Origin: Lentisphaerota bacterium
Lineage (GTDB): Bacteria > Verrucomicrobiota > Kiritimatiellia > JAAZAB01
Direction: 5' to 3'
DNA: 6,326 bases
Assembly (NCBI GenBank): GCA_020201415.1
Contig: JAIVGW010000366.1
Location: 1 to 6,326, forward strand
Positions within the stretch are counted from its first letter, which is position 1; the number at the start of each line of letters is the position of its first letter. Positions 1-5,194 of the stretch are shown piece by piece. Below the pieces are notes generated by a model, which had not been told where the DNA came from, made no database searches, and saw only the letters and a list, made by a program, of their open reading frames with translations. The translations under genes were made by a program, and so were the position numbers.

Positions 1-16
1 GGCGAGGCACAGCAAG

Positions 17-89
17 GAATATCCAATATCCAAGGCAAATACGCCCCTATTTGGTCGGTTGGAAATTCCTTGTTGGATATTGGATATTC
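17..89. repeat. 17-bp perfect inverted repeat with 39-nt spacer
   Basis: The arms are GAATATCCAATATCCAA at 17-33 and its exact reverse complement at 73-89. Each arm is itself about two copies of a 7-bp unit (TTGGATA). A second short complementary pair, AAGGAAT at 14-20 and ATTCCTT at 65-71, could also pair. No reading frame is convincing in positions 1-122. The arrangement resembles dispersed intergenic palindromes found in multiple copies in some environmental bacterial genomes; that it is a genome-wide repeat is my inference, since only one copy lies in the window. Confidence 0.75.
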
Positions 90-122
90 AGATCCTCGAA
101 AAACCTGATGGAGCGTGCGACA

Positions 123-151
123 TGTCAAGTCCTGGTTTCCGTTTGACACTT
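123..151. repeat. IS3-family terminal inverted repeat, end distal to transposase (IRR)
   Basis: Compared with the reverse complement of the other end, the first 12 bases agree at 11 positions (TGTC-A/G-AGTCCTG). A divergent 7-bp centre follows, and then a shared TTGACACTT with one extra T on this side. The outermost six bases read outward (minus strand) are TTGACA, a perfect -35 hexamer. The opposite end has TCGACA at this place. Confidence 0.85.
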
Positions 152-199
152 TTGCTGATTGTTAACTGACATGTTTTTTACCAAATACGATAGGATGGC

Positions 200-332
200 C
201 GGTAACGGTGGATGCTCCCAACGGGAGCCGTACCTCTTCCGGAGTGTTCCAGGGGTCCTGCGCCGCTGCGTGGAGCCCGTCCCCGAAGGGGTGGCCCGAA
301 GGGCCAAGGGCGAAGCGCAGCGGCGCAGGACT
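200..332. other. Nested hairpin array in the IS 3' region, possible structured RNA or DNA element
   Basis: Several stems are visible by eye. At 214-228, GCTCCC-AAC-GGGAGC forms a 6-bp stem, enclosed by an outer GGTAACGG/CCGTACC stem with a bulge. At 256-330 a 15-bp perfect stem is formed by 256-270 and 316-330, extendable by a G-C pair at 255/331. Inside it are GCCC (275-278) with GGGC (308-311), CCCC-GAA-GGGG (281-291) and TGGCCC-GAA-GGGCCA (292-306). The result is a branched fold with two GAA-capped hairpins on a long basal stem. The stretch lies 3' of orfB inside the insertion sequence and holds no plausible protein. It could act as a read-through terminator, a structured RNA, or a dispersed palindromic repeat that landed in the element. 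Function is not determined. Confidence 0.6.
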
Positions 333-350
333 GAACTGCAAGGGCTTGAT

Positions 351-1211
351 TCATGCAGCCTCCTGGTGCACGTCGGCCGGAAAGCGATAGTTCAACCGCA
401 GATGTGGCCTGCGGTGATTATACAGATAAACTGCCTGTTCAAACGCCGCTCTGGCCTGTGCCTTGGTTCGGAACGTACGATCCAGCTCATATTCCTGCTT
501 CAAAATACCATTTATCCGCTCAGCCTGCGCGTTCTCATAGCAGTGCATGACTTGGGTCATGCTAATCGGCAGCCCCCGCGACTGAAGCCGCTCGACGTAT
601 TCGTGGCAACAATACTGGCATCCGCGATCCGAATGATGGATAGGTGCTTTACCGTCCGGCAACTCTCTCAAAGCCTGGTCCAACGCAAGCAGGCAGCCTT
701 GGGCTTCCAGGCTGTCTCCAATATGCGCTCCAACAATTTTACGAGAATATGCGTCGGTGATCAGCGCAGCATACATAAACCCTTCGTCAGTGCGAATGTA
801 TGTCAAATCACTTACCCACGCCTCGTTCGGCATACGCAACGTTTTGCCTGTCATAAGATTAAGAAACACAGGCAAACTATGACGACTGTTGGTGGTCCGC
901 GGCGTGCTCGGTTTCGGTTCAACCAGAAGATCCGCCTCTGCCAGCACCTCGAAGAACCTGTCGCGCCCAATACTCACGCCAGCCTCCCGCAGCTCCGGAC
1001 GCACCAGATGCAGCAGCTTGCGTCCACCCAGGCGCGGCTGCAGCCGACGCTCACGTTTAACAAGTTCCACAATCATGTCCTCATCGATTTCGCGCCGCCT
1101 ACGCAACCGGCGTGCCGCATAGTAGTTCTGACGGCTCATCCCCACGTAGGAACACAAATCCACAACGCTATACCCGACTGCCTGCGAACCGCCCTCTATC
1201 ACTGTGTTCAC
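351..1211 (-). CDS. IS3-family transposase OrfB (DDE integrase core)
   Basis: This is the catalytic subunit of an IS3 transposase, 286 residues from a GTG start that overlaps the OrfA stop as GTGA. Residues about 1-110 form the helical region typical of OrfB (HTH_21-like, with a basic run RRLRRRR at 35-40). The rve/DDE domain follows with D135 (WVSDLTYIRT), D195 (IHHSDRGCQY) and E231 (NAQAERINGILK). D195 and E231 are separated by 35 residues, the DD(35)E spacing, and K238 lies seven residues after the glutamate, also diagnostic. The C-terminal YNHRRPH motif is present. The length matches the family. OrfB is usually made as an OrfAB fusion through -1 frameshifting; the -1 frame is open from the A9 run at 1226-1234 into this gene, so the independent GTG start may matter little. 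No truncation or stop is seen. Confidence 0.95.
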   Translation of the reverse strand: MNTVIEGGSQAVGYSVVDLCSYVGMSRQNYYAARRLRRRREIDEDMIVELVKRERRLQPRLGGRKLLHLVRPELREAGVSIGRDRFFEVLAEADLLVEPKPSTPRTTNSRHSLPVFLNLMTGKTLRMPNEAWVSDLTYIRTDEGFMYAALITDAYSRKIVGAHIGDSLEAQGCLLALDQALRELPDGKAPIHHSDRGCQYCCHEYVERLQSRGLPISMTQVMHCYENAQAERINGILKQEYELDRTFRTKAQARAAFEQAVYLYNHRRPHLRLNYRFPADVHQEAA

Positions 1212-1214
1212 AGT
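1201..1214. repeat. 14-nt palindrome over the OrfA stop / OrfB start
   Basis: ACTGTG-TT-CACAGT is a perfect inverted repeat with a 2-nt centre; as RNA it would give about a 5-bp stem with a 4-nt loop. It begins 11 nt after the A9 slippery run. It may stimulate frameshifting or modulate OrfB initiation; both are inferred from position. Confidence 0.5.
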
Positions 1215-1579
1215 TTCCCAGCGTGTTTTTTTTTAAAGCCTTCGACATCTGTAATACCCGCTGTACGACAGGCGATCTTTAAATATGCCGCGTCAAACCG
1301 TTCCCGCAAATGCGCATCGGCCAAGGCCTTCTCCAGATCGCGTACTCGTTTACGTAAGGCCTTCGTTTCATCGATCTCTTTTGGTGTTTCCACTCTGATC
1401 ACCTTTCCTAGTAAATGCTGTTTGCCATATTTGCGAGCCCAGTGCTCAATCGTTCCGTTGCCCCGAATCCCGTACGTCCGCGCTGCCTCAGACGGCGTCT
1501 TAAAGCGCCCTTCGTCAAACTCTCGGAGAACCTGCAACTTGAACGCTTCACTATACCTAATAATAGCCTTTTTGACCAC
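1208..1579 (-). CDS. IS3-family transposase OrfA (HTH, leucine zipper)
   Basis: This is the small DNA-binding subunit, 123 residues, which recognises the terminal repeats and regulates transposition. Residues about 8-50 form the IS3/IS911-type helix-turn-helix (YSEAFKLQVLREFDEG, then the SEAARTYGIRG turn and WARKYG). Residues about 74-95 (ALRKRVRDLEKALADAHL) have the heptad pattern of the zipper used for multimerisation. The start is GTG at 1579, chosen because a full AAGGAGGT Shine-Dalgarno lies five bases upstream (1584-1591). Near the end the codons TTT AAA AAA AAA carry the slippery run. A ribosome that slips -1 there continues as TRWETVNT into OrfB, giving a predicted 409-residue OrfAB transposase (about 118 OrfA codons plus 291). 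Without slippage translation stops at TGA 1210-1208. Confidence 0.92.
   Translation of the reverse strand: MVKKAIIRYSEAFKLQVLREFDEGRFKTPSEAARTYGIRGNGTIEHWARKYGKQHLLGKVIRVETPKEIDETKALRKRVRDLEKALADAHLRERFDAAYLKIACRTAGITDVEGFKKKHAGKL
1226..1234 (-). other. Programmed -1 frameshift site (A9 slippery run)
   Basis: On the coding strand nine A residues follow TTT, read in the OrfA frame as AAA AAA AAA. In the -1 frame a TAA stop (1235-1233) lies at the very start of the run, and from there the frame is open without a stop through the OrfB start. The OrfB frame therefore opens exactly at the slippery run. Eleven bases downstream is a palindrome ACTGTG-AA-CACAGT (1214-1201) that spans the OrfA stop and OrfB start and could serve as a stimulatory stem-loop. 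A6-A7 slippage is the standard IS3-family mechanism. Confidence 0.85.
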
Positions 1580-1602
1580 TTGGACCTCCTTCCAAGTGTC
1601 AA
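1572..1602 (-). promoter_or_regulatory. Hairpin with the orfA ribosome-binding site in its loop and the start codon in its stem
   Basis: TTGACCACTTGG (1572-1583) and CCAAGTGTCAA (1592-1602) pair over 11 bp with one bulged base. The 8-nt loop is exactly the Shine-Dalgarno AAGGAGGT of orfA (1584-1591), and the GTG start (1577-1579) is within the stem. Transcripts entering from outside the element would contain the full hairpin. A transcript begun about 6-7 bp after the TATAGG at 1603-1608 would lack the outer half of the 5' arm and keep only about 5 bp. Such structures in other transposons block transposase synthesis from read-through mRNA; that role here is inferred. Confidence 0.65.
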
Positions 1603-1621
1603 CCTATATCAGGACTCGACA
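1594..1621. repeat. IS3-family terminal inverted repeat, end upstream of orfA (IRL)
   Basis: Read inward on the minus strand this end begins TGTCGAGTCCTG and carries TATAGG 13 bp inside the tip, then TTGACACTT. It pairs with the repeat at 123-151. Its inner part also forms the 5' arm of the hairpin that surrounds the orfA ribosome-binding site, so the transposon end and the translation control element overlap. Confidence 0.85.
1603..1608 (-). promoter_or_regulatory. -10 half of a predicted IS circle-junction promoter
   Basis: TATAGG (four of six matches to TATAAT) lies 13 bp inside the orfA-proximal tip. The opposite tip ends outward in TTGACA (123-128). If the ends are abutted with the 3-4 bp spacer typical of IS3-family circles, the hexamers are 16-17 bp apart, giving a complete promoter driving orfA. 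In the integrated copy the halves are 1.5 kb apart, so the promoter is absent. This matches the known IS2/IS911 strategy; activity here is inferred. Confidence 0.6.
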
Positions 1622-1651
1622 GCCGGACTGAACACCGAACACTGACCCCCC

Positions 1652-1673
1652 TATCCGAAACCATTTTCGGATA
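1652..1673. terminator. Perfect 9-bp hairpin, possible terminator
   Basis: TATCCGAAA (1652-1660) and TTTCGGATA (1665-1673) form a perfect stem around a CCAT loop. It sits about 100 nt downstream of the sialidase-like gene stop and about 30 nt outside the insertion sequence. No T-run follows on either strand, so a factor-independent terminator role is doubtful. It may instead be part of a small inverted-repeat element whose ends lie at 110-122 and 1709-1721. The surrounding non-coding stretch 1622-1774 shows no convincing gene. Confidence 0.4.
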
Positions 1674-1774
1674 CCGTCAGGCTAACCTTGCGGTCTTAAC
1701 ATCCTGGTTGTTGCACGCTCCAATGATCCGGAAGCGCTTGCGTGTGCGCGGGCCGGACGGGGCGGGCCGTGCGC

Positions 1775-2746
1775 CTACAGGTCCACTTCATGGTCAACAA
1801 AGATGATGTTGAACCGGCTGAATTCAATCGTGAACAGGAGGTGCCGGCCGTCACCCTCGCAGATGCCGTCCGGGTAGCAGAACCCGCCCGGGAAATCGCT
1901 GATCACCTGCTTGTATCCCCAGGTTTGCATGTCGTCATCGGAAACCCAGACGGCCAGCGGATTACGCGCAGCCAAACCGTGGACCGGCTGGTTGTTCGGC
2001 GTATGGATCAAGGCAATCCGCCCGCGCGGCATGGCAATCAACTTCGGTTTATTGGAGGGATTGGGAATGTCGGTGGGTTCGGCCGCGCTCCAGGTCGCAC
2101 CGCCGTCCCGGGAAACGCTGCGCCATAACCAGCCGGTTTTACAGACACGCAGCAGCATGACCAGCGTCCCATCGGAAAGTTCCGCCACCGTCGGCTCGGT
2201 CCAGGCCCAATTCGGCTGGTTTTCCCCCTTGAGGCCGATTCGCACGCCCCGGTGCCGGAAATAGGTTTTACCTTGATTTTCCAGGACCAGACGCGCGTTT
2301 TCCTCCTCTGAAACAGGATAATGCTGATAGGGGATCAGGATGTTGCCGTTCTTCAGGCGAATCATTCCGCGCGTAAACGTGTAATTGGGCAGACCCGGCC
2401 AGATGCCGATATCCTGCCAGGTGTAGCCGTTGTCGGAACTTTGCATGGTCGTGCATTGCCATTCAACAAATTTGCCGTTATGCAAAGTCAGGAAGGCGTA
2501 AAGCACACCATCCAGCAGCATGACCTCGGTGGCATAGACCGCGCGTCCGTCCTCGGGATAAATGCTGAAGGGCTTGCTCCAGGTTTCCCCGTTGTCCCGG
2601 CTATGGAATACCACCACGCGATTTTCCGGGGCGGGCTCGGTCAACCCACCCACCTGGGAAACACAAACCAGCTCACCGTTGGGGCAACGCCTTAAAATCG
2701 GCTCGCAGCTCAAATGATCCCGGTGAACCAGCCTGATCCTGTCCAT
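1775..2746 (-). CDS. Sialidase-fold (BNR/Asp-box) family protein, exo-alpha-sialidase-like
   Basis: This is a 323-residue protein of the six-bladed beta-propeller sialidase/neuraminidase superfamily. Three good Asp boxes (S-x-D-x-G-x-T-W) are visible at residues 49-56 (SRDNGETW), 103-110 (SSDNGYTW) and 212-219 (SRDGGATW), with a degenerate fourth at 269-276 (SDDDMQTW). Conserved-looking loop residues include E184 in WTEPTVAEL and R200 in VMLLR, but I cannot place the full arginine triad and nucleophilic Tyr, so true sialidase activity is unproven; BNR_2 proteins of PVC bacteria are often of unknown specificity. No signal peptide is seen, suggesting a cytoplasmic location. I chose ATG 2746 because AGGAGG (2753-2758) lies six bases upstream; a TTG two codons earlier abuts that site and is unlikely. 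It lies 89 nt downstream of the sulfatase on the same strand, a probable operon, although GGGC followed by six U in that gap is weakly terminator-like. The gene looks intact. Confidence 0.85.
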   Translation of the reverse strand: MDRIRLVHRDHLSCEPILRRCPNGELVCVSQVGGLTEPAPENRVVVFHSRDNGETWSKPFSIYPEDGRAVYATEVMLLDGVLYAFLTLHNGKFVEWQCTTMQSSDNGYTWQDIGIWPGLPNYTFTRGMIRLKNGNILIPYQHYPVSEEENARLVLENQGKTYFRHRGVRIGLKGENQPNWAWTEPTVAELSDGTLVMLLRVCKTGWLWRSVSRDGGATWSAAEPTDIPNPSNKPKLIAMPRGRIALIHTPNNQPVHGLAARNPLAVWVSDDDMQTWGYKQVISDFPGGFCYPDGICEGDGRHLLFTIEFSRFNIIFVDHEVDL

Positions 2747-2835
2747 ATCCAACCTCCTGATGTAATAGGCAATAATGAAAAAAGCCCATCATGCCGGACC
2801 TGTTTTCTATAATCAAGGCTTATTATCCCGCCTTT

Positions 2836-3369
2836 TCAATACTGTGTCAGAAAGAGCGGCAGAGGATCGGTGTTTTTATGGGTGCGGCTGAGCAGACGCC
2901 AAAGCAGCTCTTCGCGAATATTGCGATACTCGCCATTGTTGTAGAGATTCCTGGTCTCGCCGGGATCATTATGCAGATCAAACAGCTGGCCGTATTGACG
3001 GCCTTCGTCCGGATAAACGTTCAGTTTCCAAGCAGGAGTGCGCAGGGTCTGCACCGCCCGATAGGGGCCGCGCAATTCACCGTAAAGCAGCGGGGCCAGA
3101 TGAAAAACCTCGGGAAAGGTGGTCTCAGTCGGCGGCAGGATGCCCATGCCGCGCACGCGCACAGCCGCCGGGTAACGACCGGTCAGCAGGGCCGCCCGCG
3201 AGGCCATGCAGACCGGGGACTGGCAGAAGGCCTGATCAAAGACAATACCCTTGCCGGCCAGCCGGTCGATATTGGGAGTCTGCGCGGCAGGATGCCCCAT
3301 GCAGCCCAGGCAATCGGCGCGATGCTGATCGGTCATGAACCACAAAACATTACAAGCTCTTGCCGCCAT
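2836..3369 (-). pseudogene. Sulfatase with large internal deletion (in-frame remnant, 177 residues)
   Basis: The N-terminal part is a clear formylglycine sulfatase. NVLWFMTDQHR (residues 7-17) contains metal-site D14, TPNIDRLA follows, and the activation signature SPVCMASRAALLTGRYP (51-67) has C54, the residue normally converted to formylglycine. After TTFPEVFHLA (residue about 92) the sequence jumps to PLLYGELRGPYRAVQTLR and the typical sulfatase C-terminus (WKLNVYP...LFDLHNDPGETRNL). Family members are usually 450-500 residues, so roughly 250-300 residues of the core are missing, including the later metal-binding Asp/Asn and catalytic His/Lys. The join keeps frame, so a shortened protein could be made but should be inactive. 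The start at ATG 3369 is supported by GGAGG five bases upstream; an ATG 12 codons earlier has no such support. CxAxR rather than CxPxR in the signature is an accepted variant. No signal peptide is evident. Confidence 0.85.
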
Positions 3370-3493
3370 CGCAACCTCCATGAAAACAACAATTTCATCC
3401 CGCAATTCTAAAAACCCTGCCAGATCGCCAGGAAGATGTCAAGCGGGCCGAACCGCGCATCTCCTGATTGATCTTCGCGGGCCGGAATGTTAA

Positions 3494-3506
3494 GTTGTTA
3501 GACAAC
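3494..3506. promoter_or_regulatory. 13-nt palindrome, candidate GntR/FadR-type operator
   Basis: GTTGT-TAG-ACAAC is a perfect inverted repeat in the 211-nt region between the divergent sulfatase and oxidoreductase genes. It fits the TnGTnnnACnA pattern typical of FadR-subfamily GntR regulators, which often control sugar-acid and sugar catabolic genes. It lies 75 nt upstream of the oxidoreductase start and 125 nt from the sulfatase start, so it could serve either. No regulator gene is in the window. I see no strong sigma-70 promoter here. Confidence 0.4.
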
Positions 3507-3580
3507 AGGTTTGGCGCCCAGGCAAGGCGCAAGGTCCAATATATCCACACCTTTCATTAAACAACAAGGAAACGGCAACA

Positions 3581-4418
3581 ATGAAAATCGCTTTTATCGG
3601 CGGATTCGGACATATGCAGCTGCGCCCCATCCTGAGCGATGCTCTATGAACGCAACGCCTATTGGGCAATGGCGGCCATGGAAGCCGGCGTGCCGGTGCT
3701 CTGCGAAAAACCCATTGCCACCACCCGGGCCCAATTGGCGCAGTTGAAGGAAACAGCGTCCCGCACCGGCGGCTTGCTGTTCACCGAATTTTCGTTCCGC
3801 TGCCGCCCAGCGGTGCTGGCGGCTCAGCAGGCCGTGCAAGCCGGCCGCATCGGCGAGGTGGTGCTGGCCACGGGACAGAAAAGCTACAAGTTCGGCGGCA
3901 AACGCCCAGCCTGGTACGGCGACCGCGCCATGTATGGCGGCACCATTGGCTGGGTGGCCAGCCATGCCATCGATGCGCTGTGGTTCTGCACACGCTGTCC
4001 CTTCACGGAAGTCACGGGACACCAGGGCAACCTGACGCGCCGGGACTATCCCGATATGGAGGATCATACAGTCAGCCTCTTCCGGCTGGCAAACGGCGGC
4101 ACAGGCATGGTACACGCCGACTTCCTGCGTCCAGAGCCCGCCCCTTCCCACGGCGACGACCGGCTGCGGATTGTCGGCACTGCCGGGCAGCTTGAAATGC
4201 GCAACAACCGGACCATCCTGATTTCCGGGAGCGAAGGCGTGCGCGACCTGACCAGCCAGGCGGAAGCGCTGACCATGCACGGACAGGTAATAGCCGCCAT
4301 CAATGGAAAACCCTCGGTGCTGTCCACCGCCGACTCGCTTTATATTGCCGAAGTGTTGCTGGCCGCGCGCGAAGCAGCGGACAACGGCAACTGGGTGCGG
4401 ATCGGACCGCCATGCTGA
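3581..4418 (+). pseudogene. Gfo/Idh/MocA-family oxidoreductase, disrupted by an out-of-frame internal deletion
   Basis: The family consists of NAD(P)-dependent sugar (poly)ol dehydrogenases. The start is ATG 3581 with AAGGAA about nine bases upstream. It encodes MKIAFIGGFGHM, the first Rossmann strand and glycine loop, and runs to a TGA at 3647-3649 after 22 codons. The rest continues in another frame from 3639 to the stop at 4416-4418. That part has YWAMAAMEAGVPVLCEKP with the family EKP motif, the C-terminal alpha/beta domain with GWVASHAIDAL (likely catalytic His region), and HGDDRLRIVGTAGQLE. EKP normally falls near residue 95; joining the two parts puts it near 45. About 50 residues (roughly 150 nt, not a multiple of three) of the NAD-binding fold are therefore missing around 3635-3645, and the product should be non-functional. 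ATG 3639 lies just before the TGA, so some reinitiation is possible but lacks a good Shine-Dalgarno. Confidence 0.85.
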
Positions 4419-5194
4419 CCGATACACATGTCCATTTCGACTTGATGGCGGCGGGGGGCGCGGACCTCCCGGCCAGCCTCCAACGGGCGGCAGCCGCCGG
4501 GGTGACGCAAATCCTGGCGGTGGGCGGCACGCCCACCGCCAACCACCTTGCGCTGGAACTGGCCCGGGCCTATCCCGGCAGGATCAACGCCGCGGCCGCG
4601 CTGGGACGCGACCAGCCCTGGGATCCCGGAACCTTGCGGGAACTGCAGGACCTTTTGCATAAGCCGGAATTCGTGGCTATCGGCGAAACCGGGCTGGATT
4701 TTCATTACGGCCGGCGCGACAATCCCGTCCCCCGCCGCCAGTTTCAGGCCATGCTGCAATTGGCCGCCGGGATGGGATTGCCGGTGCTGGTGCACAGCCG
4801 TGAGGCCGACGCCGAAATCCTGGAGCTTTTGTCGGACCATGCCCGCAACTGGCAGGGACCGGCCGACGCTATCGGCATTATGCACTGCTTCACCGGCAAC
4901 GCGGACTATGCGCAAAAACTGTTGGCCCTGGGATTCTGCATCAGTTTCAGCGGCATCGTCACATTCAAGAACTCGCAATCCCTGCGGGAAGCCGCCGCGA
5001 CTGTTCCAGATGACCGGCTGCTGCTGGAAACCGACGCGCCCTTCCTGGCGCCCGAGCCATGCCGCGGACGAAGTAACGAGCCGGCCCGGTTGCGGCCGAT
5101 CGCGGAATGCCTGGCCCGGCTGCGAGGGGCTACACTGGAAGAACTGGCACACTACACCAGCGCCAACGCCGCCCGCGTATTGCGCCGGCACTGA
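4412..5194 (+). CDS. TatD-family metal-dependent hydrolase / deoxyribonuclease
   Basis: This is a 260-residue TIM-barrel amidohydrolase-type protein, the usual TatD length. TatD proteins are metal-dependent 3'-5' DNases in several bacteria; the cytoplasm is the expected site. The metal-binding residues are all visible: H6 and H8 in DTHVHFD, E92 in GETGLDFHY, H128 in VLVHSREA, H158 in MHCFTG and D208 in LLLETDAPFLAP. The family RGxxNEP motif follows at 218-224 (RGRSNEP). The ATG at 4412 overlaps the 3' end of the disrupted oxidoreductase by 7 nt and has no strong Shine-Dalgarno, suggesting translational coupling to the upstream gene. Because that gene is now interrupted early, coupled expression may be reduced. 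The stop is 11 nt from the convergent TadC stop. The gene looks intact, and the assignment to TatD rather than to a specific paralogue (such as YcfH or YjjV) is the safe level. Confidence 0.93.
   Translation: MLTDTHVHFDLMAAGGADLPASLQRAAAAGVTQILAVGGTPTANHLALELARAYPGRINAAAALGRDQPWDPGTLRELQDLLHKPEFVAIGETGLDFHYGRRDNPVPRRQFQAMLQLAAGMGLPVLVHSREADAEILELLSDHARNWQGPADAIGIMHCFTGNADYAQKLLALGFCISFSGIVTFKNSQSLREAAATVPDDRLLLETDAPFLAPEPCRGRSNEPARLRPIAECLARLRGATLEELAHYTSANAARVLRRH

Larger units (their letters stand above)
123..1621 (-). mobile_element. Complete IS3-family insertion sequence, 1,499 bp
   Basis: The element is bounded by imperfect terminal inverted repeats (123-151 and 1594-1621) that start 5'-TGTC and end in TTGACACTT. 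It contains overlapping orfA and orfB in the IS3 arrangement, both on the minus strand, with orfB in the -1 frame relative to orfA. All the catalytic and regulatory parts expected of the family are visible, so it is probably, or recently was, active. No direct target duplication lies immediately outside the ends as drawn. The 5-mer CGACA occurs just outside the left end (118-122) and as the last five bases of the right end (1617-1621), so the right boundary is uncertain by about 5 bp. Unusual for the family is the roughly 200-bp non-coding, hairpin-rich stretch between the orfB stop and the left end. I cannot assign a named IS or subgroup from sequence alone. Confidence 0.9.

Noticed and set aside
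1..350. CRISPR array, tRNA or IscB/TnpB-type guide RNA in the left repeat- and hairpin-rich region
   Set aside because: There are no regularly spaced direct repeats, no tRNA cloverleaf with CCA-type acceptor and T-loop, and the neighbouring transposase is a DDE IS3 enzyme, not IscB or TnpB.
118..1621. CGACA at 118-122 and 1617-1621 as a 5-bp target-site duplication
   Set aside because: The second copy lies within the right terminal repeat, whose last four bases pair with the left tip TGTC. Accepting the duplication would remove those bases from the repeat. It remains an unresolved alternative, not a supported call.
159..1631. A 490-codon open frame on the plus strand across the whole IS
   Set aside because: It lies antisense to the transposase genes and its product has no recognisable domain. 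OrfA and OrfB on the other strand carry all family motifs, so this is a by-product of their codon pattern.
328..1633. Direct 9-mer GGACTGAAC inside the IS (328-336) and just outside it (1625-1633)
   Set aside because: A 9-mer shared by chance is expected many times in 6 kb, and the positions do not match the terminal repeats.
2747..2835. Terminator between sulfatase and sialidase-like genes
   Set aside because: A GGGC followed by six U on the minus strand can pair only weakly with AAGCC about 30 nt away, so I did not call it; the two genes may still be co-transcribed.
3594..5191. Long minus-strand frames of about 280 codons opposite the oxidoreductase and TatD genes
   Set aside because: The GC-rich codon pattern of the real plus-strand genes keeps these frames open. 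Their products are low-complexity and lack domains, whereas TatD and Gfo/Idh/MocA motifs are clear on the plus strand.
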